The translations under genes and the position numbers were made by a program. Under the pieces are notes generated by a model. It was not told the origin of the DNA and did no database searches. It was given only the letters and a program-made list of their open reading frames with translations. Of a stretch of DNA of 64,000 nt, positions 24,501 through 34,808 are shown in pieces; the stretch's first letter is position 1, and every line of letters starts with the position of its first letter. The stretch is from Syngnathus acus. Taxonomy: Eukaryota; Chordata; Actinopteri; Syngnathiformes; Syngnathidae. The DNA lies in NCBI RefSeq assembly GCF_901709675.1, contig NC_051089.1:6259476-6323475 (forward strand), written 5' to 3'.

Positions 24501-27500
24501 TGTATGCCTTTGTGGGTTGCAAGCAACTTATTCCGGCATGTCGTATGTAATTCCCTGAAAAAAAAAAAAGAGAGACGTGTCCTCGCTCGTCTGACGACGA
24601 GGCGCTCGGAGCCCGAAAACACAGAAAGCCACCGGATGCCATGTTGTGTGAAAGAATGTCAGAGTAAATGTTGTACTGATTGGTGCTAAGAACGCTGTTG
24701 ACTGACAGATGAGAAATAGGAGGCATATACAAGGGGGTTGTCATGGCAACGAGAGCCCAGCAACTCAAAGAGGTGATGATTGAATTACTTGAACTGGCAG
24801 CAAAGAATGCTTCCATTGGCATATACTATAAGTTCACTGGCGGAGCTAGAAGGGATCTGCGGGGGCAATGCCCCCCCCCCAAAAAAAATATGCAGGTCCC
24901 AGGCCAGGCTCTGGCCATATGATAAAAACATTTAGAGTTCTTAATTATTTTGCAGACCCAAGATATCCCTCCCCCCCAAAGGAAAAAATACCTAGCTCCG
25001 CCAGTGTCTCAGTTACCTTGACAACTGTCCCAATACTTTTGACCGTCCATCCTGTGGCCGTGCACATATTTTAACATTCACAGTCTCAGTCACTTGCACA
25101 TTCTTGCAGATGGTTTGTGCAGCTCGCTAAGTGCACTCTCTGGAAGCAGCCATGTGATTGAGGCCTAAGTGCTAACGCAGCATACAGACCCACAATTGTG
25201 TGTGTGTGCGTGCGTGTGTGTGTTATAACGATGAGTTGTGCAGTAGTCTGCAACTGTGGTTGCACACGCACCGCAAAGTAAGCCCAGAGAACGAGCGGGC
25301 GGTCGGGGCCGGTCTGAGCGTCGCATGCTGATGGTTTTGTGCACGCGCTCCTCAAACAGCTGGAAGCTTTTAACGCTGACCGAGCCGCACCGCCGCCACC
25401 GCTCGCTTCCTGTCGCCGTATTCCACGCGAGCATCGCTTTGCTGATTGGTCCAATTATCCCAGCCGGGGGCTGAGTTCTGATAAGGACCAGGAGGGGGCT
25501 TTCTTGATAAGAGTGTGGATTGCAAATTTCACTCAGGTAATTTTTTTGTTGTGGAACTGAATTATAAAATCTCCAAATACTGGTTTTGAGTTGCATTTCA
25601 GCCTTAAATATGGTTGCGCATTTGTTCACTGCTTGACATGAAAACATAACAGCGATGATGTCATGGCATTAGCAGAAGATCAAAACATTACCTAATCTCC
25701 CAATCCAATCACGCAAAAGCCCTGATTTATGCTGCTGACCGTCTCTGGAGAAATGATATCTGGTATATTGTTATAATTTGCAGCATGACTGTCCACAATC
25801 CATTTCAAGAAAATGGAAAGAAACTGCAATTAGTTAGGTGGAAAAAAATTAACAGTAAAGTTGTGCCAATTGGATGTTTTAAATGTCTTCTACATTCCAA
25901 AAGCAGGGGTTAAGTTGTCACTCTTGATTCATGCTAATTTGTAAGTTCTTGACAAAAATTGCATATGCATGCTGAATGCTAATTGCACTCCAAATGCGAC
26001 ACTGCAGTGGAAAAAAAACCCCAAACATTGTATCTGTCATTGTCGTAAAATAAAATGACTTGTTGCGAAATGTTGCCCAGACTTCATAAATCCTGCTACA
26101 AAATCTCTGCCCACACGAAAAAAAAAATGAACGCAGCGATCCCTAAAAATGAGTGTCATGACCCTGGCATTCCTGTCTGTCCACCTTAATTAAACTCTAC
26201 AAGGTCATTTCGCGCCGCCTGCTATTCTGCGCCAATCAAGCTGTCCAAATGTGTCACAGCGGAACTTTTCTCCTCATCCTCTGGAGCGTGTAAAAAAAGG
26301 GGGGATGAGGCTATCAAAACCGTGCCGCAATCACGTCGCCATTGTCGAGTCGGATGCGAGCATTAATGAGTGTCACTTGTGGGGGGTCCAAAGGCGGCTT
26401 TTCTTTCAGGCTCAGTGGGCGTGTCCTCAGGGATCATTTGACATCGGTGAGTGTGGAAAAACGCTCTAAAAGCAATTTTGTTTAAGAAATATATAGTTGT
26501 CTTATCTTTTTTTTTGCAGAGGCCAGAGCACTGCACGTGAGGTGTCGCAATGACGTCGCTATTGTCATTGATGGCGTCGGTCGAAGGCCCTTGTGAGTGC
26601 GACCCCCCCTACGAGTCGTGGTTTCACACCCTGCATTTCTTTCAGGATCAGTAGGCGTGTTCTAGGTTTTAGGAAGGCATCGTAGCATGTCTAAAAGGGA
26701 CACTAGTATTTGGGCCCGATGCCTAAAATCACGGGCAGGTCGCCTTTGCTTGTCTGCGTGCTGCCAAGGTCGTTGGATTAGCATGCATGAGAGCCGGCGC
26801 ACAATATACGGCCAATGGAAAGCAAACACGTGTGTGTAAAGGACACCGTGTACACCGTAAGGGGCAAATGCCACAGAAAGTATGTGCCACGCTCGTGCAA
26901 ATAAAGCATTTCAAAGTGTGTGTCACGTCCACTATTGGAGGAGGAATGGCGCATGACATCGCTCTCAAGATTAGTCAACGAACATTTGAGCATGTGCTGG
27001 TTATGAGAAGCCAACGCGAATCACACTTAACGCTAAGCTGTGCTAAGATTGTTTTGCCAAAATGGCCAATCATGGGGAGAGAATTTCTGCAAGGCGTAAC
27101 TGAAACGTGAAATCATAATTTGGAAAAATTCCAATTGTTCCGTCATTATGTTGTCATATTTTTACTATTTAATCAAATTCTTGCTTCAGTTCCCGAGATT
27201 AACCGGCAAAAAAAAAAAAAAACTCCACAAAGTCGGTAACAGCATATTTCTTTTCCATGATAACAAATGGTCGTTCAACTTTTCTTTTTCAGTTTACGCC
27301 GTTGGTGGAGCAGCATGGAACAGACAATGTGAAAAGGCCGTGAAAAGTCCACATGAAATCGTATCCGGCGCTAAAACATGCAAACATTACTGAGGTTTTT
27401 CACATCACGAGTGGTGAAAAACAACTACCTCCAATCTTCTCAGGTTTAAAACTCAGAGCGACTCTTTGTTGATGCAAGCAAAAGAAAGAAATAAACGTCC

Positions 27501-29144
27501 GCTGGCTCGAGAGACGTTTGTGATAATGAAAAACACGCCGCATGCCCAACTTTATTCCCATGAACCTTCGTGCGGCCCTAATGAATAACAGACGAGCGCT
27601 CCCGCCGCAACCGCCACACAAAAAAACCTCCACTCGGCGCACATGAGAGATTAGCCTGCTCATTAGGAGAGAGGCATGGTGAATGGCAGTCAATAGAGGA
27701 AGGACAAAAAAAAAAAATCTTTCCAGGGAAAAAAGTTCACTTTAAGCGAGGGAAAGTTCCCCCTCCCTTTTTTTTTTCCATGCATACAATTGTGACCAAA
27801 GTTGTTTGACATGGTGTGGTACAGGCTAGTTATTTGCGTTTTTAAATTGTTTCTGCAAAGTGACTTAGCGTAATCCATTTAGGTCTTTGACAAAGAAGTT
27901 AAATGGCTTAAGCGAGAGAAAGGATGCGCTTGAGAATGAATAGCAGCAGCTTGACATGTGACTTCCAACCAAAGCATTTTTCTAAAGAGGACTTTGGACC
28001 GTTACAAACCAGGAGATAATCCAAAGGGACAACTGACCACATCTATTGGCCGCTCTACGTTATTATATAAATATATTTTATGGAGCTAAATTACCATAAT
28101 GCTTTAGTGATTTGGCAATAACTGTAGTCACAAAAATAGTATTTTCCGCAGCGCTTCACAAAATGTGTAAAAGATGCAAAGCCTGGTTGCCCCTATGAAA
28201 AACTGCTCAAATGAAAATTCCACCCCGGTCCAGTAGGTGGCTGTAGTGAGCACTACAATCCAGTGGACACCTGCCTAACAGAACAAACGCTCTTTATTAT
28301 GTCTATCCTTGGCACAGACATATTTGTATAGTACACTATGTTGCCATGTGGAGCCATTCCTGAACACAAAGCATAATGACTGTCAGTGTGTGGGCACAAT
28401 TATGATTGCACGCATTTCATTTGGGCATGCGTGCACCTCGGCCTGCAAGCACTTATTCCGGTCCGCCTCGCTCATCACGATAATTCACTCATGCAAATGA
28501 AGGCTTGAGTCCTGCAGATGGCTGAGCATTGATTGGGATTTCTCGCTCGCTCATCAGAGCATTCTCACCCTGACATGATATTATTTCGGGTCTTTTGTCG
28601 ATTGTTAATGAATTGTGGCTTGAAGCAACTGACACTAATTTCAAAGGATGAGGTGTAAAGAAATTGTTGTATGTATTGTACAGAGGCCATTAAAAAGTTG
28701 AGCATGCTGGATTTTATAGCGGCGTGAGAGTCTGGTTGTGAGCTGTGGCCGGCAGCAGCTCCAGTGTGAATGTGCTGAGTGTTTTATTGTTATCCTGAAG
28801 GTCAATAAACGGCTTAAAATGACAACCTAATATAACACTGACATGGAAACAGGAGTTCAGAACATTCAGAAACATTAAAAATCCATTAAAACCAATTGTT
28901 GATATTTGGTTTTGGTCAAAATCCGTTCCTTATATGGAATAAGATGTAAAAAATAGTCACAACTTCATCAAAAATGTTGAGCTGTGAGATGTTAAAGGTG
29001 TCTTTTTTTTTTTTTTCACTTACCGTATGGGAAAGTGATTCGCGGCGTGACGTCGTCATCCACGGTCATTGCTGATTGGACGCAGAGGGCCAATAGGATG
29101 GCGGCAAACGCGAGGCAGCGCGTGCCTGCCGCTAACGTCCACAT
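11781..29144 (-). CDS. sema4b: sema4b, semaphorin-4B, 14 coding exons, 837 aa
   Basis: A class-4 transmembrane semaphorin, acting as a cell-surface ligand for plexin-type receptors. Fourteen exons join in consistent phase to 2514 bases. Signal peptide is about residues 1-24. The sema domain is about 45-510, with landmarks [20 protein letters not shown] (137-146), [22 protein letters not shown] (385-389) and [13 protein letters not shown] is about 514-565, with C516, C522, C525, C533, C540, C565 and DPYCAW (530-535). The Ig-like domain follows, with C600, W611 and C643 and probable extra pair C585/C658. The membrane helix is about 706-726. The tail carries LKQGECAS and ends [16 protein letters not shown]. 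That C-terminus and tail distinguish SEMA4B from other class-4 members, and DSIV is a class I PDZ ligand. Length matches the vertebrate family. Which teleost co-orthologue it is was not resolved. Confidence 0.96.
12554..13004 (-). other. sema4b: sema4b intron 13 (451 bp)
   Basis: Contains a CTCF-like stretch CCACCTGGGGGCAG at 12733-12746. No other structure seen. Confidence 0.6.
13005..13096 (-). CDS. sema4b: sema4b coding exon 13 (PSI end and linker)
   Basis: 92 bases, residues 550-580. It encodes [20 protein letters not shown] followed by a serine/arginine/alanine linker. The acceptor is GTCTCAG, since only this one keeps WxQDVE in frame. An upstream AG at 13132-13133 would add 35 bases and shift frame. 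Donor GTGAGTG. Confidence 0.9.
13097..15020 (-). repeat. decayed tRNA-headed repeat fragment in intron 11 (about 14255-14395)
   Basis: This span covers introns 12 and 11 around exon 12. At 14255-14395 the phrase AGCTGGACTATCCCAAG and then GTGCACCC ... ATGCTAACCACTATAGG matches the inverted common fish repeat. No other exon was found in either intron. Confidence 0.5.
14006..14163 (-). CDS. sema4b: sema4b coding exon 12 (end of sema, PSI)
   Basis: 158 bases, residues 498-549. It encodes [20 protein letters not shown] and then [16 protein letters not shown], the PSI cysteine pattern. Ends AG of a split serine codon. Confidence 0.96.
15021..15136 (-). CDS. sema4b: sema4b coding exon 11
   Basis: 116 bases, residues 459-497. 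It encodes [20 protein letters not shown] and [11 protein letters not shown], the last sema blade. CAGAGG is followed by donor GTAAAT, phase 0. Confidence 0.95.
15245..15455 (-). CDS. sema4b: sema4b coding exon 10
   Basis: 211 bases, residues 389-458. It begins with the C of RPGAC, then encodes [20 protein letters not shown] and [12 protein letters not shown]. Acceptor CTGCCCGCAG; donor GTTAGA is the weakest in the gene. Confidence 0.96.
15536..15686 (-). CDS. sema4b: sema4b coding exon 9
   Basis: 151 bases, residues 338-388. It completes W338, then encodes [20 protein letters not shown] and [20 protein letters not shown]. Donor GTGAGTC, phase 0. Confidence 0.97.
15808..15989 (-). CDS. sema4b: sema4b coding exon 8
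   Basis: 182 bases, residues 278-337. It encodes [39 protein letters not shown] and [10 protein letters not shown], ending TG of a split tryptophan codon. Donor GTGAGA. Confidence 0.97.
15990..18072 (-). other. sema4b: sema4b intron 7 (2.1 kb)
   Basis: No exon found. A fragment of the dispersed tRNA-headed repeat lies at about 17345-17450. The rest is AT-rich sequence with A-runs and a TTGACGTCAA near 17042. Confidence 0.7.
18073..18230 (-). CDS. sema4b: sema4b coding exon 7
   Basis: 158 bases, residues 225-277. It encodes [36 protein letters not shown] and [12 protein letters not shown], the central sema block. Acceptor TTTTTTCCGCAG; donor GTAAGAC. Confidence 0.97.
18717..18833 (-). CDS. 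sema4b: sema4b coding exon 6
   Basis: 117 bases, residues 186-224. It encodes [20 protein letters not shown] and [10 protein letters not shown], the sema ELYTGT block. Donor GTAGAA is weak but phase-consistent. Confidence 0.95.
19371..19482 (-). CDS. sema4b: sema4b coding exon 5
   Basis: 112 bases, residues 149-185. It encodes [20 protein letters not shown] and [21 protein letters not shown](N/D)P is a semaphorin signature. Acceptor CTGTCTGCAG; donor GTGCGT. Confidence 0.96.
20217..20236 (+). repeat. (CA)n microsatellite
   Basis: ACACACACACACACGCACG within sema4b intron 4. Confidence 0.85.
20546..20644 (-). CDS. sema4b: sema4b coding exon 4
   Basis: 99 bases, residues 116-148. It encodes [20 protein letters not shown] and then [12 protein letters not shown], the most conserved N-terminal sema block, with a sequon at N129. 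Donor GTAAGTC. Confidence 0.96.
21134..21196 (-). CDS. sema4b: sema4b coding exon 3
   Basis: 63 bases, residues 95-115, phase 0 at both ends. It encodes [20 protein letters not shown], containing the conserved W and the C of the CSFKGK block. Confidence 0.94.
21475..21635 (-). CDS. sema4b: sema4b coding exon 2
   Basis: 161 bases, residues 41-94. It encodes [15 protein letters not shown] and [15 protein letters not shown], the first blade of the sema propeller, with an N-glycosylation sequon at N57. Acceptor CCCCACAG, donor GTGAGTG; ends in phase 0. Confidence 0.95.
23015..23038 (+). repeat. A24 homopolymer
   Basis: 24 consecutive A residues in sema4b intron 1. No target-site duplication or retroposed sequence was recognised upstream. 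Confidence 0.85.
23163..23176. promoter_or_regulatory. RFX X-box
   Basis: GTAGCCGTGGTAAC matches the imperfect palindrome GTNRCC..GGYAAC bound by RFX factors. Intronic in sema4b. Motif only. Confidence 0.4.
24737..24750. promoter_or_regulatory. RFX X-box
   Basis: GTTGTCATGGCAAC is a near-perfect X-box 85 bases left of the 24835 miniature element. Motif only. Confidence 0.4.
24835..25006. mobile_element. hAT-like miniature inverted-repeat element, 172 bp
   Basis: Perfect 15-base terminal inverted repeats: CACTGGCGGAGCTAG at the left and CTAGCTCCGCCAGTG at the right. The flanks TATAAGTT and TCTCAGTT match at 6 of 8 positions, consistent with a worn 8-base hAT target duplication. There is no coding capacity; the interior has C and A runs. 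Confidence 0.8.
25196..25223 (+). repeat. (GT)n microsatellite
   Basis: Interrupted TG/CG dinucleotide run. Confidence 0.85.
29024..29144 (-). CDS. sema4b: sema4b coding exon 1 (signal peptide)
   Basis: ATG at 29144 has A at -3. It encodes [20 protein letters not shown] and then [20 protein letters not shown], a hydrophobic signal segment about residues 9-22 with cleavage likely near 24-26. The donor GTAAGTG follows, leaving phase 1. 121 coding bases. Confidence 0.92.
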
Positions 29145-29450
29145 GGTTATCCTAGCCTCACACCAAGAAACACAAGGGGGAAGAGTGTTTGTTTGAACTT
29201 TCCTCGGAATTCATGAAGCTCCACCAAACTCCCGAGCTCAGCTTTCTATCCTCGCCGGCATCTTTGGAAGAGTTGCAGCGAGGTAGCGAACGTGCCCTTG
29301 ACTTGATCCTTGTATTCCCACAGGTCCTCCTCGCACACGGCGAGCAGACTCTTTGCACAAAGGCGAGGAATCCTTTCTGGATTAAAAGCCTGCTTGTTTT
29401 TTGCTGGTGGATGTGATCCACACTAAGCTCCAAGCAATGGTCATCTGTGA
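29145..29450 (-). other. sema4b: probable sema4b 5' UTR part of exon 1/2
   Basis: Sequence immediately upstream of the start codon on the minus strand has no in-frame extension that looks coding. Several possible acceptors (for example CTTTTAATCCAG near 29380, CCACCAG near 29410) could join an upstream non-coding exon. The exact exon start cannot be set. Confidence 0.4.
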
Positions 29451-31339
29451 AGAGAACAGAGGGGAAATACACTCTCTGAGTCTCATCCAAGAACAGGCAG
29501 AATTAAAGCTGAGTTACAACAACACATTCCGTTTCTGAGAACAAAAAGAGAAATTTGGCTGACGATATTACGGCAAGAGATACTCGGATTTTCGACCAAC
29601 GAAAACGGGGCGTCCCCCTTAACTCTCTGTCCCGAGAGCGCAACATGTATTTGTCACAGTGATGCCAAAAACAAAAGCGAGGCCACTCTTTGAGCACGCC
29701 GCCAAAAGAACGACATCAAAATGCAAGCGGCTGGCACTCCACGCATATGGTAGCGCCACAAACCTTTGCGATTATTTCGTACCCCAGTCCAAAAAACTAC
29801 GCTGTCATTAGCAACCGCAGATAATCTTGGGGAAGCTTGACTTCATATTTTTTGGCTGCCATGAGGATGAATGAAAAACAGTCCAAAAACAACTCTGTCA
29901 TTTGCTTTGTGACGTATGGGTTTGTTGTACATATACACAAACCCTTCCAGAAAAAAAATCGGATATAATTGATGAATATCAATTGTTTGAAAAAGTTTGA
30001 TCATGAAATACAAGAGACATAATGTTTATGTCACAGTTTTGAGCGTAAACAGCACTCTAATGGCGTCTCTGGATGAGGCCTTTTTTTTTCTCCTTTATAA
30101 TCAATGTGAATGTTCCCTCAAGAGCTCATTCAAAGGGTTTTAGAGCAGGTAATAAATCCATTGGCAGGGCAGGACGGCTGGAGAGGGGGTAAGAGGGGGC
30201 GGGGCGACCGGCCCCTGGTTGTCTGGTGACCGCTGATGGCAGACTTCCTGGTGATCGTAACTTTAGCTGGCAGGCACCATTACAGAGTCGCTGAGTGGAA
30301 GCAGACAAGATAACTCTCATGATAGAATATTATATTAATGCGGCCGTTCAGTTTTCTAACCCCAGTAACGAGAGACTAGGCAGACATTTGATGCAGAAAT
30401 GACACGTCCATGCAGCAAGAGGCACAGAATCGGGAAAAACACAAACATGGTTTCAAGCTGATGACGCTCATTACTGCCACCCACAGGACTGGAGGGGAAC
30501 AGTATTGAGTACTCAAACTATTCACAGTGACAGTGTGATTCTAGCTGAAACTACTCCGTGACTGGAGTTCCCCAGCATATCATTACTCAACATGAGACGT
30601 CTTTGAATATTTAATGAGAAGCGAGTGCTTTCAGGGAGGATTCTTGGCACTCTTTATGAAATGGTATAGAGTTTAATCCAGAGAGAAAATGTGTCAAAAC
30701 ATTTCTCCTGACCTTTTGTTACCTCAATGAGAAGCTTAGGCCCACCAACAATGATTTTTACCTGGCGTGAATGTACAGTTGGTGGCCTGATACAGCTTTG
30801 TCACACAAAGCATCCATGCCAGCTTGCACGGAATGGAAAAAGAAAATCACATGCTTTCAATGAATTGAAGAATTTAAACCGTGAGGATTTGGATAATCCA
30901 GTTAACGCAACAGCCCGTGATTAAGACCTTAGTAATGGGGATGCAACTGACAACAAAGTGACTTCAATTTTCAAATGTCCCGAATGCTAAGTAAAACTGG
31001 CCACTTCTATCAAACATTTAACCACATTTGCAAGGGGCGCAACAAAAGTAATTTATTGGTACTAGATATAACCACCAAGTTTAGTGCCGTGTAGCCCATC
31101 TGTCTCATCAGGCTCCGTGCACTGTATGGATAATTGAGGGAATCTGGTGCCATATTGCTCACAGCAACAGATTCATTAACCTTGAGAACTCCCCCGGAGA
31201 CTCCACATTAACACCTACATCTGTTGAGTTGAAGGAAGGAACGTGACAACCTCATTGGTTGATAGACCGGACCGGGTCATGGCATGTCTGGAAGAGCGTG
31301 AATGCTAAGGACTTCATCCATTGGACCAATTTCAGTCGC

Positions 31340-31595
31340 ATTCATCCTCATTGGGGTACTAAGAAATTCAGGCAAGAGGCAGGGTAGACCCTAGACTGGT
31401 CGCCAGTCAATCACAGGGTACATATAGACACACTGAAGGTCAAGCCCTCCATTAACCTAAGCACGTTTAGGGAATGGGGAATGAAGAAAAAGCCTTCAGA
31501 AGCAAGGGCAAGACCAAACATGCAAACTACTCCACACAACAGGTCCGAGCCAAAACTAGAGTCCAACCCACAAGTAACTCAATCATGCAATCAAT
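31340..31595 (-). repeat. tRNA-headed dispersed repeat, long copy
   Basis: GGCAGGGTAGACCCTAGACT and GGTCGCCAGTCAATCACAGG are the body signature in inverted orientation, followed by CATGCAAACTACTCCACAC and CAACCCACAAGTAA towards the head. Confidence 0.65.
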
Positions 31596-32444
31596 CATCT
31601 TGTCTCTCGTGAGTCTTCGGCCGAGGGAATCGACGTGATGCTTGGTTAGGCATCCGCTACCAAAATAGTTGGTCTCAGAGTCACGGCACTTCAAAACGGC
31701 TCATAGGAGGACTACTATTATCACTACTTGAGAGCTTTCTGTTATTCCCAAGTACAAGCCTGAAAACCACACTGGTTGGGGTTTGGGATTCCAGCAAAGT
31801 TACCGGAGCCATTGTGTTGAAGAGAAAGAGCTCAGTGGGTGACGGACAAGACAGAGGCATCATGCTGGGTCTGTCTTTATAACTCACACTTAGCGCAGTC
31901 TGCTAAAATGTAGCAGGGGAAAAAACAGATTTAAAATGCGTACAGTACATTAACTTTCCAATTCCAAGCTATGATCTTGGATTGAATTGATGGCGAAAAC
32001 ACTGTGTGTATTATTCACTTATTTGCATATTATAAACATAACAAAATGGGCGATAAAATGTAAATTAGCAAAGGGATGAGCTCGTCACAGCATGAACTCC
32101 ATTGAATTGCACTATTAGGGAAAGAGACGAGTCAACACGAGGCTCCGCCGTCAGTTGTTCACATTGCATAACAAAAGCCGCATCTTCGTCGCCTCACAAA
32201 GGTATCAAGATGTTGCCAGAGTGGTGATGCAGCAAAGTTTTATTGACTCAAGCTTTTTTATTAACTTGCTAAACTTTGTTCACAGTATATAACATTTGCA
32301 CTTAAAACCCCCCCAGAATCTAATTGAATGAATTAAAATAATCTGCGACCATTGTGAAATATTAATTAATTTTGCAGACAATGTTTTAAGTTATATTTTA
32401 ATATTTCATTATACAAATGTACATGTTGTACTTACATGTTTTGG

Positions 32445-32530
32445 GAATTTTGGAATTTCAACAGTTGGGACATGCACACTCCAAACAGGAAGGCCAGAAG
32501 GGAGATTCAAACCCAAAACCTCATGCTCAA
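32445..32530 (-). repeat. tRNA-headed dispersed repeat, fragment
   Basis: GGGACATGCACACTCCAAAC ... GGGAGATTCAAACCCAAAAC matches the head half of the family, inverted. Confidence 0.5.
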
Positions 32531-33275
32531 TAATATACGTGCGGAATGAGACAGGTGGGAGGAACAAGACAGGTGGAGGACGACTGAGACAGAATTCCTG
32601 CAGCCGTCTCCCAGACTCCTAAATAAATCACTAGTGGGTTAAAAATAAACTGCAGCCCCTCCTTGTCGCAGTCAGGCCGGCCGCCGATCGACTACAACTT
32701 AGTGCCGGTGACTTTCCGCAACAAAGCGTGACTCAGCACGTCTGGCAAAAAAACAAAGTCAGACGAAAATAATAAAAAAAGGGCAGGAGAGTGCGATGAC
32801 ATCATTGGGAACGAAACGTGCGGCACACCTTTTACAGTGTGCAACATGACATCAAGGGGTGGTTGTACTAATTTCTATCATGACAAGCTTAAACTTGACT
32901 ACCTCATCATCATCGTCATCATTATTATCATCATAAGGTAGACGTGATCACAGCTTGAGATCAAACAGTAGCAGGTATGTAAGGTTTTTAAAACAGGGCA
33001 ACATGACCTTCACAATTGTACATGATAATAGTTATGAATTTCAGAACTGTTCCTCTGGAAACTACTGAAACCAGGCGGGTATTGAACGCTTCAGCAAAAT
33101 AAAAATGCGGGACAACGTGGCACTCCCGATGAAACATGTTTTATTGCAGGAAGAGAAAGAGGGCAAAAAGTAAACAGAGCACTGTAGCAAAGTGGAGACT
33201 TTGGAGTGTACTGCTTTTACTTCAGAAAATAATCGCCGCACCAGTAACTGAGGACGTTTCAAGGAGTTTGACGAG

Positions 33276-33357
33276 TACAATATTAACCTTGTGTGCATTA
33301 TTGTTTTATTTTTTGTTACAATATTAACCTCGTGTGCGTTATTGTTTTATTTTTTCT
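33276..33357 (+). repeat. 41-bp tandem duplication
   Basis: Two copies of a 41-base unit beginning TACAATATTAACCTYGTGTG, differing at about four positions. Confidence 0.8.
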
Positions 33358-34782
33358 TATTTTTATCACCAACAATACCAAATAAACACAGTAAATGGGG
33401 AAAATGTTTTGTAATACACTTTCACGCAAAAACAAAATTTGCGTCCAATAATTCGATTAATCGATAGATTGTATTCGAGTATTTGATTACTCGATAGAAT
33501 AATCGGTCTCCGGACAACTTCCAACACGAGCCAAACAGGAGCAGGCTTGAAAGATTAGCAACGAGGAAGTTGGCTCATCATGAAAGTGTATGTTGAACTG
33601 TGAACCAAGATAGCCAAGCTGTAAATGCTTTTAAATCCTGGTAAAAAAAAAAAATCACATAAATCACCCAGAGCCAAGACCCAGCAATAGAATTTGCTAC
33701 ATTCGCATTTGTGTTTACTTTTGTCATTTCTACCATCCATTTTGTTTACCGTTCACCGCATTCCGAGTCACGGCAAGATGGAGCCTAACTTCGGAATATA
33801 AGCAAGCTCCTTTACAGACAGTACTTATAAATGGACACTGGTGATATGAATATCTGTGCAAATTGAAACCAAAAGCATCTTCTGCGAAACATCCCAGAGG
33901 GGGCTCCCCTAACGTATCATTAATTATTCACCGAATCATCTTTCTATTGATTTGCGGCGGCCTTGAGTCGAGCCGCTTCTCGCGGCTCAAGATAAGACTC
34001 TCAAAGCAAATTCCTCTAATATGAGTCACGCAGAAGATAATCAGTAATAAAATACTTGCAAATAATACGAAGTAATTGTTCAGTTCGTACCTGAACGGCC
34101 TTCAGTGACAATAATGTCACGCGTGGCAAACGCATCCATAAATACAGGCACCGAAAATGACATATATATCATTTTAAGTACACGGCGCACCGCAGCATGA
34201 CATTACCGACGACGACGCGCATATTTGTTGCAGCTGTATGCACGCACATGTGGTGGCCAAACAAGACACAACATGCGTCTTTCCGGAAGACCGCAGCTAA
34301 AATAACACAACTATTTTTTTATTTTGCTAACGTGTTTCCAACTCATGAAAATGACCACAAAACAGCTATTTCCATTAAGGATGGTCTAGTCATCTATTTT
34401 TTTTTATAGCGCTTGTCTTCACTCGTGTCGCGGTAAAGCTGATTTTGGGCAAAAGGTCGGATTCTTCCTGGAACGGTCGTCGGCCAATCACAGCTCAGTA
34501 TTGTTGAAGAGTCAGGCTTCATTTTCAATGAGTGCCAGAGGAGTGCTTAAAGGAGAGTTTGGGGGGTCAAGTGTGTTGCCCACTAATATGCAGTTGACTT
34601 TGAACCGTAGGAGATCATTTTCAGTAAAAGTGTAAAGTATAATTAATGGGCTGCGTTTCGTAATTCCCCGTAGTCGCCACTTGACCACGGCATCTCTTAC
34701 ACAAACTGCCGCGCACTTACCAGCAAATCCCTTTATGGCATTTAAAAATGGCCGCTATTAGTCTCAGAACCGGGAGCAAAGT

Positions 34783-34808
34783 AGATTAAACTAATCTCCT
34801 TTGTTTAC
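34783..34808. promoter_or_regulatory. homeobox/SOX/FOX motif cluster, candidate enhancer
   Basis: The palindrome AGATTA AAC TAATCT (two inverted OTX/Goosecoid-type TAATC sites, 34783-34797) is followed at once by CTTTGT (SOX type) and TGTTTAC (forkhead type) by 34808. Such density is typical of conserved vertebrate enhancers; conservation was not tested. Confidence 0.35.

Larger units (their letters stand above)
21636..29023 (-). other. sema4b: sema4b first coding intron (7.4 kb)
   Basis: It lies between coding exons 1 and 2. It contains RFX X-boxes at 23163-23176 and 24737-24750, a hAT-like miniature element at 24835-25006, a GT repeat near 25196-25223, and a 24-base A run (23015-23038). 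A CTCF-like core at 28230-28241 (CCAGTAGGTGGC) is also present. No coding exon was found. Confidence 0.75.

Noticed and set aside
25165-25647. 160-codon minus-strand frame
   Set aside because: Contains a translated GT microsatellite (HTHTHAHTH) and no recognisable domain; inside sema4b intron 1.
725-33505. Two CGATTAATCGA-containing stretches (about 728-795 and 33452-33505) as copies of one element
   Set aside because: Shared similarity is limited to the short palindrome and TCGAGTA/ATTACTCGA pieces; too little to define an element.
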